This document shows, piece by piece, positions 8,489 through 17,005 of a stretch of 64,000 bases of DNA (within the stretch, counting starts at the first letter, position 1; every line of letters starts with the position of its first letter). Origin of the DNA: CAZDXJ01 sp050303615 (GTDB lineage Bacteria; Pseudomonadota; Gammaproteobacteria; Methylococcales; Methylomonadaceae); NCBI GenBank assembly GCA_050303615.1, contig JBNLCC010000058.1, positions 16,957 through 80,956 of the forward strand. The letters run 5' to 3'. Below the pieces are notes generated by a model. That model saw only the letters and a list, made by a program, of their open reading frames with translations, made no database searches and was not told where the DNA came from. A program made the position numbers and the translations under genes.

Positions 8489-9190
8489 TCAGATAGTTCG
8501 ATCTTGCAGTAAGGAAATTAGGCGGGTACCGACAATTTCGCTGATTTGTGTGAGAAATAGATTGCCCAGGCTATGATGATAACGCCCCCGCTGGCGGCTG
8601 CCGATAACCAACAGCCCTTCCAACTTGGTAAAGGTCAGCGGAATAAAGGCGCAGGATTGAACTTCGTTTGCCGCATCACCAAACAGAAACCGGGCCTGAG
8701 CCAACGTCGGCCTTCTGCATTTGGGATTATTATTAGCCAGAATTTGATGAAAACCTTGCAATGCCTTATCGTCACGCGGAACATAAAGGTTGGTTATCGG
8801 TGAATCGGTATTTTCGTGAAATATTCTTACCGCTACGAAATCCGCCATAAAACACTCAAAGAGTACCTGCTCCAAATTAGCCAGAGCCTCCTCCATAGTT
8901 GCCGAGTCAAGCATAGCCAAGGTTAATTCATGCATCCTGTTGAACAAAATATCATTTTCCCGCGCGATTTCAATCAATGCGGCCAGTTGGCTTTCCATTT
9001 CGCGATGCCGGTTTCGGTAGATTTCCAGCTGTTTGGTTACCAGTGATACAGCACTGCCACAGGGATGCGGAATGGTTAAATGCTCCAGTAATTCCAGATG
9101 ATCGTTAAAGAAATCGGCGTGCTGCCATAGATAATCCTCGACCTGTGCGGAAGATATCAGCGATTGCTGTAATTCTAAGTTTTCAATCAT
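8489..9190 (-). CDS. DUF484 family protein (YigA-like)
   Basis: 233 aa, soluble. An N-terminal helical part (QVEDYLWQHADFFNDHLELLEHL) and coiled-coil segment (75-100) lead into a GAF-like fold (from about 105; ends FIPLTFTKLEGLLVIGSRQRGRYH). These are the hallmarks of DUF484, of which E. coli YigA is a shortened form. The molecular role is unknown. Its start overlaps the dapF stop by 4 nt (ATGA), and xerC follows after 4 nt, so all three are translated as a unit. Confidence 0.88.
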   Translation of the reverse strand: MIENLELQQSLISSAQVEDYLWQHADFFNDHLELLEHLTIPHPCGSAVSLVTKQLEIYRNRHREMESQLAALIEIARENDILFNRMHELTLAMLDSATMEEALANLEQVLFECFMADFVAVRIFHENTDSPITNLYVPRDDKALQGFHQILANNNPKCRRPTLAQARFLFGDAANEVQSCAFIPLTFTKLEGLLVIGSRQRGRYHHSLGNLFLTQISEIVGTRLISLLQDRTI

Positions 9191-10017
9191 AGTTCTATAC
9201 TTCCTTCAAAAACGGAAACGGCAGGGCCGGTCATATAGACCGGTTCGCCCCGTCCTTTCCAGTTAATAGCCAGTATGCCGCCGGGGAGTTCAACATCGAC
9301 ACTTTGATCCAGCAGGTTTTGTTCGATACCGATAACCGCTGCCGCACAGGCACCACTGCCGCAAGCCAGGGTCTCCGCTGCTCCTCGTTCATAAACCCGT
9401 AAACGAATCGTATTGCGATCGATGACTTGCATAAAACCAACATTGACCCGCTCGGGAAAAAATGGGTGACTTTCCAGTGCTGCGCCCAATTCGACTACCG
9501 GTGCCGTACCGATATCGTTAACCTGCAGTACGGCATGAGGATTACCCATGGATACCGCGCCAAAAGCGTTTTCAATACCGTTGACACTGACCGTATAGAA
9601 CCGTGACTGCTGTTCCGCCAGTATCGGTATCTCGGCAGGGGCGTGACGCGGAACGCCCATGTTGACGGTGATTAAATCATTCTCGGCAAAACTTAACTGC
9701 AGTTGTCCGGAATTAGTATCGACCAAAAGTTCGTTTTTTTCAGTTAGTTTTTTATCACGGACAAACCGGGCAAAACATCGGGCGCCGTTACCGCATTGTG
9801 CAACCTCTCCGCCGTCTGCATTAAAAATCCGATAGAGAAAATCCGCATTGCTGTTACGCGCTTTTTCCACTAATAATAGTTGATCGCAACCGATACCGAA
9901 ATGGCGATCGGCAAGAAAGCGAATCTGCTCCGCTGTTAACACGATTTGTTGGTCGATGGCGTTTATGACAATAAAGTCATTACCCAGACCTTGCATTTTG
10001 GTGAAACGCATGATCAT
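9187..10017 (-). CDS. dapF: Diaminopimelate epimerase DapF
   Basis: 276 aa. Converts LL- to meso-diaminopimelate for peptidoglycan and lysine. Both catalytic Cys are visible: C75 in QCGNGARC and C219 in ACGSGAC, each in the expected glycine-rich helix-capping loop. The N-terminal MRFTKMQGLGNDF is canonical; translation may begin at the second Met (6 nt in). Downstream of lysA by 204 bp and overlapping DUF484 by 4 nt. Next-step enzyme LysA is encoded upstream. Confidence 0.96.
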   Translation of the reverse strand: MIMRFTKMQGLGNDFIVINAIDQQIVLTAEQIRFLADRHFGIGCDQLLLVEKARNSNADFLYRIFNADGGEVAQCGNGARCFARFVRDKKLTEKNELLVDTNSGQLQLSFAENDLITVNMGVPRHAPAEIPILAEQQSRFYTVSVNGIENAFGAVSMGNPHAVLQVNDIGTAPVVELGAALESHPFFPERVNVGFMQVIDRNTIRLRVYERGAAETLACGSGACAAAVIGIEQNLLDQSVDVELPGGILAINWKGRGEPVYMTGPAVSVFEGSIEL

Positions 10018-10221
10018 TTGCTTAAGCCGCTCTCTGCGAAAAGTAACTCGGTCTATGGCATATCGGATGCTTTTTATGCGGTATTTTTATGCCGTCCCGA
10101 TGCTTATTATTATTTTCATCTGTGCCGGTGAAAGCACTGATAAATAACTATAGCTTATATTTTCTTTAATTGAAGGATAATATGAGAAGTTATTTGTAAG
10201 CTAATGTTAATTAGTATGTTA

Positions 10222-11469
10222 TTAGGGAAGCAGGCTTTCGCCATGCCAGAGTTGCGGGATACTTTCCCGGCTTCTGATAACATAAACTTGATCGTCGTCC
10301 ACCAGAATTTCCGCAGCACGCGGGCGAGAGTTGTAATTGGAACTCATGGTGAAGCCGTATGCTCCCGAAGAACGCACAGCCAGCAAATCATACTGGGATA
10401 ATGCCAACAGCCGCTGTTTTCCCAGAAAATCTCCGGTTTCACATACGGGACCTACGATATCCCATGTTTTTGGCGGAGTGCCGCCATGTCGCATAATTGG
10501 AATGATTTCCTGCCACGCACTATATAAAGACGGCCTGAGCAGATCATTCATCGCGGCGTCGACAATTGCAAAGTTTTTCTCGGCTGTCGATTTAAGGTAT
10601 TCGACACGGGTAACCAAAATCCCGGCGTTCCCGGCAATCGCACGACCGGGTTCCAATAAAATCTCAACATTATTACTGCCGAGTCGCTTGAGAATTGCCT
10701 GAACATAATCGGACGGTAACGGTGGGAGCTCATCCCGATAACGTATTCCCAAACCGCCGCCTAAATCGAGATGCTTTAAATCAATGCCTTCAGTTGATAA
10801 TAACTCGACCAAATGCAACACCCTGTCCAGCGCATCCAGAAACGGCCCGGTATCCGTCAATTGTGAACCGATATGGCAATCAATACCGACAATGTTAATA
10901 TTGGACATGGCTGCGGCGCGGCGATACTCGTCCAGTGCTTGCTGAATATCGATACCGAATTTATTTTCTTTCAAGCCGGTAGAAATATAGGGGTGTGTTT
11001 GTGCATCGACATCGGGATTCACGCGAAAAGAGACAGAAGCCACACAATTCATTTGCCCGGCTATCCTATTAATTCTATCCAGTTCCCCGCTGACTTCGAT
11101 GTTGAAACAGCTGATACCGGTTTTCAGCGCTGCCGCGATTTCATCCTCACGCTTTCCGACACCCGAGAAAACGATTTTTTGCGGATCGCCTCCGGCAGCA
11201 AGAACCCGCTCCAACTCACCGAGTGAAACAATGTCAAATCCGGACCCCAAACGGGCCAGCAAATTCAATATGGCGATATTGGAATTGGCCTTTACCGCAT
11301 AACAAATCAGATGCGGATGATCGCCGAATGCACGGTCAAAACTATGCCAGTGCCGCTCCAGCGTTGCCCTGGAATAGATATAGCAAGGTGTACCGAATTG
11401 CTGCACAATACTTTTAACGCTAACGTCTTCGGCAAAAAGTTCGTTATTTTTATAGTTAAAGTAATCCAT
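10222..11469 (-). CDS. lysA: Diaminopimelate decarboxylase LysA
   Basis: 415 aa, PLP-dependent fold-III decarboxylase making L-lysine from meso-diaminopimelate. The PLP-lysine is K60 (ICYAVKAN); HIGSQ and the DLGGGLGIRY loop bind PLP phosphate. The C-terminal GPVCETGDF holds the Cys contributed across the dimer interface. Its ATG overlaps the lptM stop by one base (TAATG), a reinitiation arrangement. Confidence 0.97.
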   Translation of the reverse strand: MDYFNYKNNELFAEDVSVKSIVQQFGTPCYIYSRATLERHWHSFDRAFGDHPHLICYAVKANSNIAILNLLARLGSGFDIVSLGELERVLAAGGDPQKIVFSGVGKREDEIAAALKTGISCFNIEVSGELDRINRIAGQMNCVASVSFRVNPDVDAQTHPYISTGLKENKFGIDIQQALDEYRRAAAMSNINIVGIDCHIGSQLTDTGPFLDALDRVLHLVELLSTEGIDLKHLDLGGGLGIRYRDELPPLPSDYVQAILKRLGSNNVEILLEPGRAIAGNAGILVTRVEYLKSTAEKNFAIVDAAMNDLLRPSLYSAWQEIIPIMRHGGTPPKTWDIVGPVCETGDFLGKQRLLALSQYDLLAVRSSGAYGFTMSSNYNSRPRAAEILVDDDQVYVIRSRESIPQLWHGESLLP

Positions 11470-11648
11470 TACTGCTCCATTTCGTCAAAATAGTTGTCTT
11501 CACTGCCTTCATCCGGCTCCGGATCCGGCTCGGGTTCCACATGAATCGGGGGAGGAGCGTCCGGTAAATAGAGCGGGCCGGTTTGGCCGCATCCGGAAAC
11601 AATGGCAACAAACAATGTGCCGCAGTAAACGTATTTATTGATGATCAT
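11469..11648 (-). CDS. lptM: LPS-assembly lipoprotein LptM (YifL-like)
   Basis: 59-aa lipoprotein, easily missed because of its size. A short signal sequence ends in a lipobox (IVSGC, Cys20) followed at once by GQTGPLYLP, the diagnostic CGQKGPLYLP-type motif of LptM/YifL. The remaining tail is Pro/Glu/Asp-rich. In E. coli LptM assists oxidative maturation of the LptD-LptE translocon in the outer membrane. It lies directly upstream of lysA (stop and start share one base), the same position as in many gammaproteobacteria, and its ATG is 3 nt after the dctM stop. No clear ribosome site, so it is probably coupled to dctM translation. Confidence 0.92.
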   Translation of the reverse strand: MIINKYVYCGTLFVAIVSGCGQTGPLYLPDAPPPIHVEPEPDPEPDEGSEDNYFDEMEQ

Positions 11649-11651
11649 AAG

Positions 11652-13031
11652 TTACGCATAGAGTTTCGAAGGCAACCATGTTGCTAGCTGTGGAAAATAG
11701 GCCAACAGACCGAGCATCAGCAGTTGCAAGCAAATAAAAGGAATGACGCCGCGGTAGATTTGCATTGTAGTGACTTCAGCGGGAGCAACGCCGCGCAGAT
11801 AAAATAGGGCAAAACCAAACGGCGGTGTTAAAAATGAAGTTTGTAAATTAACGGCAATCATAATACCCAACCATACCGGGTTGATGCCCATCGTCAACAA
11901 AACAGGACCGACCAGGGGCACAATAACAAAGACGATTTCGATAAAATCCAGGACAAAGCCGAGTAAAAACATGACCAGCATGACGACGAAAACCGCGCTG
12001 TGCCTTCCACCCGGTAGATCCGACAATAGCGCAACGACCCATTCATCACCCCCAAATCCGCGAAACACTAAAGAAAAGACCGCCGCACCGATTAATAACA
12101 TAAACACCATGCTGGTTATCCGCGTGGTATTTTGCATTACTTCCCGCAGAATCTGCAGATTAAAATTACCGCTGTTAAAGGCCAATAAGATTGCACCGGC
12201 GGCACCGACCGATGCCGCTTCGGTCGGTGTCGCAAGCCCGCCTATGATAGACCCGAGTACCGCAACAATCAGCAGCAGAGGCGGCAACAAACTAAGCAAT
12301 ACCTGCCGATAAAAACCGGGGGTTGTCCGTTCTTCGGACCGGCCGGTGGTGGGCATAGTCTGCGGGCGCAATACGGATATCAACCGGATATAGCATAGAT
12401 AAAGCAGCACCAGGCCAAGTCCGGGAAATATCGCGCCGGCGAATAAATCGCCGACCGAAACGGTTTCAGGATTAAAAATGCCCATTTCCAGTTGCGCCTG
12501 CTGGTAGGCGGTGGACATAACGTCACCCAACAAGACCAGCACAATGGAGGGCGGAATTATTTGGCCCAGCGTTCCCGATGCGCAAATCGTACCGCAGGAC
12601 AGTGCCGGGTCATAGTGGTTTTTCAACATGGTCGGCAATGACAACAATCCCATGGTCACCACGGTCGCACCCACGATACCGGTACTGGCCGCCATCAGCA
12701 TGCCGACCATGGTAACAGCGATACCCAATCCGCCCCGTACCGGGGCGAACAATTCCGCCATCGATTGCAACAGTGTTTCAGCAATACGCGCACGTTCCAA
12801 CATTACGCCCATAAAGATAAATAACGGCACGGCAATCAGTGTTTGGTTACTCATAATACCGAAGATGCGGCTGGGCAACGCGGCTAAAAAATCGGCATCG
12901 AATTGCGCCAGTTGTATGCCGACTACCGCAAATGCCAAAGCGGTTCCGCTCAAGGCAAATGCCACCGGATAGCCGCTGAGCAGCACGGCAAACACTGCCA
13001 AGACCATCCATAAAGCCATGCCGTTATCCAT
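11652..13031 (-). CDS. dctM: TRAP transporter large permease (DctM family)
   Basis: 459 aa from the ATG at 13031 (MDNGMALWM), which has GGGAGG about 6 nt upstream and overlaps the dctQ stop by 8 nt; an upstream start would add a basic, non-family N-terminus. About 12 transmembrane helices, with the family signatures GILTPTEAASVGA-like GLATPTEAASVGA and the re-entrant loop GTLGQIIPPS. Forms the Na+-driven carboxylate/organic-acid uptake permease with DctQ. The periplasmic binding protein (DctP) is not encoded nearby, so the substrate cannot be told. Confidence 0.92.
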   Translation of the reverse strand: MDNGMALWMVLAVFAVLLSGYPVAFALSGTALAFAVVGIQLAQFDADFLAALPSRIFGIMSNQTLIAVPLFIFMGVMLERARIAETLLQSMAELFAPVRGGLGIAVTMVGMLMAASTGIVGATVVTMGLLSLPTMLKNHYDPALSCGTICASGTLGQIIPPSIVLVLLGDVMSTAYQQAQLEMGIFNPETVSVGDLFAGAIFPGLGLVLLYLCYIRLISVLRPQTMPTTGRSEERTTPGFYRQVLLSLLPPLLLIVAVLGSIIGGLATPTEAASVGAAGAILLAFNSGNFNLQILREVMQNTTRITSMVFMLLIGAAVFSLVFRGFGGDEWVVALLSDLPGGRHSAVFVVMLVMFLLGFVLDFIEIVFVIVPLVGPVLLTMGINPVWLGIMIAVNLQTSFLTPPFGFALFYLRGVAPAEVTTMQIYRGVIPFICLQLLMLGLLAYFPQLATWLPSKLYA

Positions 13032-13575
13032 GCTCCGCCTCCCGCGGCGAACCAGCATTGACGATAGTCAGCAAACTGGACAAAATGATCGCCATGCCCT
13101 GCAAAGCGAGCAATGCGGCCATTAGTAAAATGTTTGATTTGAGCAGATAAATACCCGGCAAACCGCCAGAATTCCTGGAACTCTCACGAATTTCCCAGGA
13201 ATCGATGACATACTCCCAACCAGTCCACGAGATTAAGCCGGTAAGCGGCAGCAAAAGCAATAAACTGCCGAGCAGATCGATCCAGGCTTTGATTTTAGTA
13301 CTGCAATGCTGATAAAAGATATCCACCCGTACGTGGCCGTCATGGCTTAACGTATAAGCGGCTCCCAGCATAAACAGCGTGGCGTGCATATACGTCACCG
13401 ATTCCTGCATGGCTATCCAGCCGATATCGAAAACATATCTCAACATGACGACGGCGACCGTGACCAGCACCATCAGCAAAGTCAGCCACGAAACAATTCG
13501 GCCTATCCATTCGTTAAGGGTATTGATTAACGCAATGCAGGTTCCGGTAAATGTGGCAAAGGTGGACATTAACAA
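13024..13575 (-). CDS. dctQ: TRAP transporter small permease (DctQ family)
   Basis: 183 aa, four predicted transmembrane helices (about 15-45, 56-76, 95-118, 150-175). The segment SYTLSHDGHVRVDIFY matches the conserved GAAYTLxxGxHVRVDxxY motif of DctQ proteins. It starts the minus-strand run that continues into dctM and lptM. The small helper subunit of a TRAP symporter in the inner membrane. Confidence 0.9.
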   Translation of the reverse strand: MLMSTFATFTGTCIALINTLNEWIGRIVSWLTLLMVLVTVAVVMLRYVFDIGWIAMQESVTYMHATLFMLGAAYTLSHDGHVRVDIFYQHCSTKIKAWIDLLGSLLLLLPLTGLISWTGWEYVIDSWEIRESSRNSGGLPGIYLLKSNILLMAALLALQGMAIILSSLLTIVNAGSPREAEHG

Positions 13576-13624
13576 CGCTAATTTGCATGAAATCGTGAAT
13601 TTTACCTGAAATTTTCACCGAAGT

Positions 13625-14614
13625 TTAAAAAACCACAACCGAGTTAGATTTGAAATTGACCCAAACCCGATCACCAAAGCGCAAGTCCAGGGTTTTGAAT
13701 GATTGTTCGGTAATCAGCGACTGAAATGTTTCACCGGCTTGGATTTCGACGCGTACATTGCCCCTTTCCTCCGCAATGGCGGCAATGCGTCCGGGGAAAC
13801 TATTACGAATGCTGGAACTTAATGTTTGTTTGGATATAACGATTTCCGACGGATCAATTGATATATGACTGCCTTCGCCAATATTTCCCGGTAACAGGAT
13901 TTGCAGGTTACCGGTATCGAAAAGGTTATGGCTGATACTGCCGTTAAAAAGATTGATCAGCGGTGTTTTAACGCATTTGCCGTTGATCAGCGAAATGACT
14001 TCATCGGCCAGTGCCATACCCTGTAAACGGTTATGGGTACTGAACAACAACGTTCTGCCGGTTCCCTGCACATAGGATTGCATGAATGATTCCAAAAACA
14101 GTTTACTTGTCTGGTCCAGATAACTGAAAGGTTCATCCAAAATCAAAATTTCCGGCTCAAGCACCAGTACCCTCGCCAAAGCGGCTTTCTGCAATTCACC
14201 GCCGGACAGGCTACCGGCCTGCTGCAATGCACAGTGGCTGATTTGTAACTGCTGTAGAACCGCTTCAGTTTTATCGTTCCAGGTTGCTTTCGCTCGGCCA
14301 TGCATTTTTAAAGCGATTTTTACATTATCCGCGACTGTTCCGCGCAACATATAAGGTTTCTGGGGAAGAAATCCGACTTGTTTGCGCAATTTCCGTCGTC
14401 GTGCTTTTTGAACCAACATTCCCTTGTAGCATATCTCTCCGACATCGGGGACTGTTAAAAAGGCCAAAAGATTCAACAAGGTGCTTTTGCCCGAACCGTT
14501 AGGGCCGATAACGGCGGTTGTCCGTTGCGCCGGAATATTCAGCGAAGGTAAGCTAAGCGCTGTTTTATCAACATAGCAGCAGCGGATATTTTGCAACCGG
14601 TAGACATATTTCAT
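13625..14614 (-). CDS. ABC transporter ATP-binding protein, tungstate/molybdate type (TupC-like)
   Basis: 329 aa. The ATPase domain has Walker A GPNGSGKST (37-45), signature LSGGELQKAALARVL, Walker B ILILDEP and an H-loop in LLFSTHNR. The C-terminal extension (about 255-329; FPGRIAAIAEERGNVRVEI...) looks like a TOBE/MOP oxyanion-binding domain, as in the tungstate importer ATPase. A tungstate-binding protein gene lies about 1 kb away on the other strand, but no TupB-like permease is between or beside them. The transporter is therefore incomplete here or uses a permease encoded elsewhere. Specificity is inference from the neighbour. Confidence 0.8.
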   Translation of the reverse strand: MKYVYRLQNIRCCYVDKTALSLPSLNIPAQRTTAVIGPNGSGKSTLLNLLAFLTVPDVGEICYKGMLVQKARRRKLRKQVGFLPQKPYMLRGTVADNVKIALKMHGRAKATWNDKTEAVLQQLQISHCALQQAGSLSGGELQKAALARVLVLEPEILILDEPFSYLDQTSKLFLESFMQSYVQGTGRTLLFSTHNRLQGMALADEVISLINGKCVKTPLINLFNGSISHNLFDTGNLQILLPGNIGEGSHISIDPSEIVISKQTLSSSIRNSFPGRIAAIAEERGNVRVEIQAGETFQSLITEQSFKTLDLRFGDRVWVNFKSNSVVVF

Positions 14615-14705
14615 GGCTCAGGTCGTTTTCCGCATCGTTTGTCTTCGCAGCGAAACTCGAAATCCGCTTGAAATTCCCAGTGAGTTGCGCAATGACTAAT
14701 ACTGT

Positions 14706-15443
14706 TTATAAACAACGATGAGAACAAGCGAAATAACCGCTTCTATTCCCTTGACTGGTCATGCCGCCATTGTAACTGACATTGCTAACGGCGCCTCCTT
14801 GGGTAAAGGTCCCGTCCCCCCAATATTGTGCTATTGCCGGACAGCCGGGCGGTTGCGCCGGGGTATTGATATCGTTGTCATGATCGACGTGCTTAACGAG
14901 TGCAGGAAGCGTATTTAAACCACCGTTAATGATGACTCCCGGTGTGCCGGCATTGCTTAGTACTCCCATTTCAATAACGGTCAAATAGCCTTCATTGGTA
15001 AAAGCGCTTTGATCGGTGCTGCCAAGCAGGTCTTTAAACTGCGCTCCGTTAATATTTAGCGGAAAGGTGCAGGTGGTATCTTTTGTAGAAATGATGGTTC
15101 TACCATTCCCCCCTTTTGACAGCGTCACGGAAAAAACGTCGAAAGGACTCATATAGACATTAAAATCTAAAACATCCAGGGACGTTTCAGACTCCAAAAA
15201 ACGGAACCTTAAAATTTTGCTCTCATTTTTTATATTTCTAATACTGAACGAAGTGATCAATTGATCAGCAACATTAAAATAAGGAAAAATTAACATCTGG
15301 GCACTATCGCCGGCTTCATCGAAACTGACGCTGCCGCCGTCATCCCATTCGGGCGTGGGATCCGCAGCAGCCGTTGCGCTCAGCATAACGCTCAAAACAA
15401 GTAAAACCCCTAAAAACGAAAACCTGAATGTCGAATTTATCAT
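14706..15443 (-). CDS. Exported protein of unknown function, possibly C-terminally truncated
   Basis: 245 aa from the ATG at 15443, chosen because a GGGGAG site lies 8 nt upstream and a clean signal peptide follows (MINSTFRFSFLGVLLVLSV, cleaved after ATAAA). The mature part begins DPTPEWDDGGSVSFDEAGD and continues as beta-rich sequence with a single pair of Cys (CTF, PGC). The C-terminus (GNRSGYFACSHRCL) looks unlike the rest and ends abruptly; the alternative frame there stays open briefly, so a late frameshift is possible. No family recognised. Sits between two tungstate-transport genes without obvious link. Confidence 0.6.
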   Translation of the reverse strand: MINSTFRFSFLGVLLVLSVMLSATAAADPTPEWDDGGSVSFDEAGDSAQMLIFPYFNVADQLITSFSIRNIKNESKILRFRFLESETSLDVLDFNVYMSPFDVFSVTLSKGGNGRTIISTKDTTCTFPLNINGAQFKDLLGSTDQSAFTNEGYLTVIEMGVLSNAGTPGVIINGGLNTLPALVKHVDHDNDINTPAQPPGCPAIAQYWGDGTFTQGGAVSNVSYNGGMTSQGNRSGYFACSHRCL

Positions 15444-15669
15444 TGCCAACTCCCCTTTCACCAAAAGGAAAAATCCATGTGCTGCAAACCTGAGAACTAT
15501 TAGATGTAAATAATTGCGTTTCGCTGAATTATACGCCAAATACGGCAAATAGTATTTCCCGAACCGAATAATTCGAGTCGCCGTGTTTCCGGACTGCAGA
15601 TAACTGTTGCGGGTGAAACCGTTAAAGTGCAAAATTAATACGTCTTGTAAAGGCATTTTGGGAAACAGG

Positions 15670-16473
15670 ATGAACAACAAATCTATATTGCTCTTTGGCT
15701 TGGTATTGCTGCTTTCTTCTTTAGCGCATGCCGAAGAAATTTTACGCATGGCGACAACCACCAGTACCGACAATTCCGGGTTGCTGGCTGTATTGAATCC
15801 TCCTTTCGAGAAACAGTTCCAGATACGTTTGGATGTCGTTGCGGTGGGTACCGGGAAAGCATTGCGCTTAGCTGAAAACGGTGATGTCGATGTGGTTTTC
15901 GTCCATGCGCCGCAGGCGGAAAAAGCATTCGTTGACGCCGGTTACGGCATCGACCGCCGCGCCGTAATGCACAATGACTTCATTATTGCCGGACCCAAGA
16001 ATGATCCTGCAGGCATACTGTCGGCGACCAATGCAACCCAGGCTTTACGGTTAATTGCCGAAAAACAAGCCCCATTTGTGTCCAGGGGGGATAATTCGGG
16101 AACCCATAAAAAAGAAATGCAGCTTTGGCAAAACACCGGAAGTCAGCCTTCGGGCAGTTGGTATTTTTCCGTCGGCCAGGGCATGGGCGCGGTGCTGCGT
16201 ATCGCCGATGACAAGCAGGCTTATACCCTTTCCGACCGCGGCACTTTTATTTCATACGAGGATAAAATTGATTTGGAAATATTGTTCGAAGGGGATGACA
16301 GTCTGTTTAATCCTTACCACATCATCGCCGTCAATCCGAAACGGTTTGAGCATGTGCGCTACGATCTGGCCACAAAATACATCGATTATATTACCGGAGC
16401 GCAGGGTCAGCAGCTTATCAAAAATTATAAAGTTGCCGGACAACAATTATTTTATCCTGATGTCTTGAATTAA
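15670..16473 (+). CDS. tupA: Tungstate ABC transporter substrate-binding protein (TupA-like)
   Basis: 267 aa from the ATG at 15670, placed so that the Sec signal peptide (MNNKSILLFGLVLLLSSLAHA) is N-terminal. The mature protein begins with EILRMATTTSTDNSGLL, the TTTS oxyanion-binding loop typical of TupA, then the type-II periplasmic-binding fold (VDVVFVHAP; SRGDNSGTHKKE; GSWYFSVGQGMG; YTLSDRGT). Known role: high-affinity tungstate capture in the periplasm, for tungsten or molybdenum enzymes. The matching ATPase is about 1 kb upstream on the opposite strand; the permease is missing. Confidence 0.87.
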   Translation: MNNKSILLFGLVLLLSSLAHAEEILRMATTTSTDNSGLLAVLNPPFEKQFQIRLDVVAVGTGKALRLAENGDVDVVFVHAPQAEKAFVDAGYGIDRRAVMHNDFIIAGPKNDPAGILSATNATQALRLIAEKQAPFVSRGDNSGTHKKEMQLWQNTGSQPSGSWYFSVGQGMGAVLRIADDKQAYTLSDRGTFISYEDKIDLEILFEGDDSLFNPYHIIAVNPKRFEHVRYDLATKYIDYITGAQGQQLIKNYKVAGQQLFYPDVLN

Positions 16474-16524
16474 ATTCGTACTTGCTACAACAACACGGCG
16501 ATCTTAAACAAGCGATCATTGTGA

Positions 16525-16891
16525 TGCATTCGCCAACGTGTGTTGGCACGTAAACGCTTCGAACAGTCGCTGAGGGAAAGCGAGGAACATATGCGATTAG
16601 CGGCCGAGGCGGCTAATATCGGCCTATGGGCCTGGGATATCAACCGCGACACGATTTGGGCGACCGATAGAGACCAAGCATTATACGGCATTCCGCCCGA
16701 TTATCGCCTCATGGTATTTCAGTCGGCTCGCCACACTTATGAAACTGGCAGCCGAACCGCCCGAGTGCCAATTCCGGTTCGTCGGGGAAAATAAAGGGCT
16801 CGAATTTGCCGGGCAGGTCAAGGGATATCCGAGTATTCCTGAGACCGTCGGCACCTCAAAGGACATTGAAACGCCACAGCCTGCACAATAG
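16525..16891 (+). pseudogene. Remnant of a PAS-domain signalling protein
   Basis: Reading RKRFEQSLRESEEHMRLAA..NIGLWAWDI gives an unmistakable linker-plus-PAS start. It runs to LYGIPPDYRL, after which the frame is lost. Sense resumes in another frame (CQFRFVGENKGLEFAGQ) as far as the TAG near 16891. Only one PAS domain's worth is left and no start codon fits. Probably the relic of a sensor kinase or diguanylate cyclase, with an internal deletion. Confidence 0.65.
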
Positions 16892-17005
16892 AAAGGAATG
16901 CCAGTAAGTATTGTTCCAGCCAAACCAAATAACTTTCAAAATAGGCTCATGTTCAATAATAAAATCTTATAATCAACGGAAACGTTGACAACAGGAAGCA
17001 TTAAC

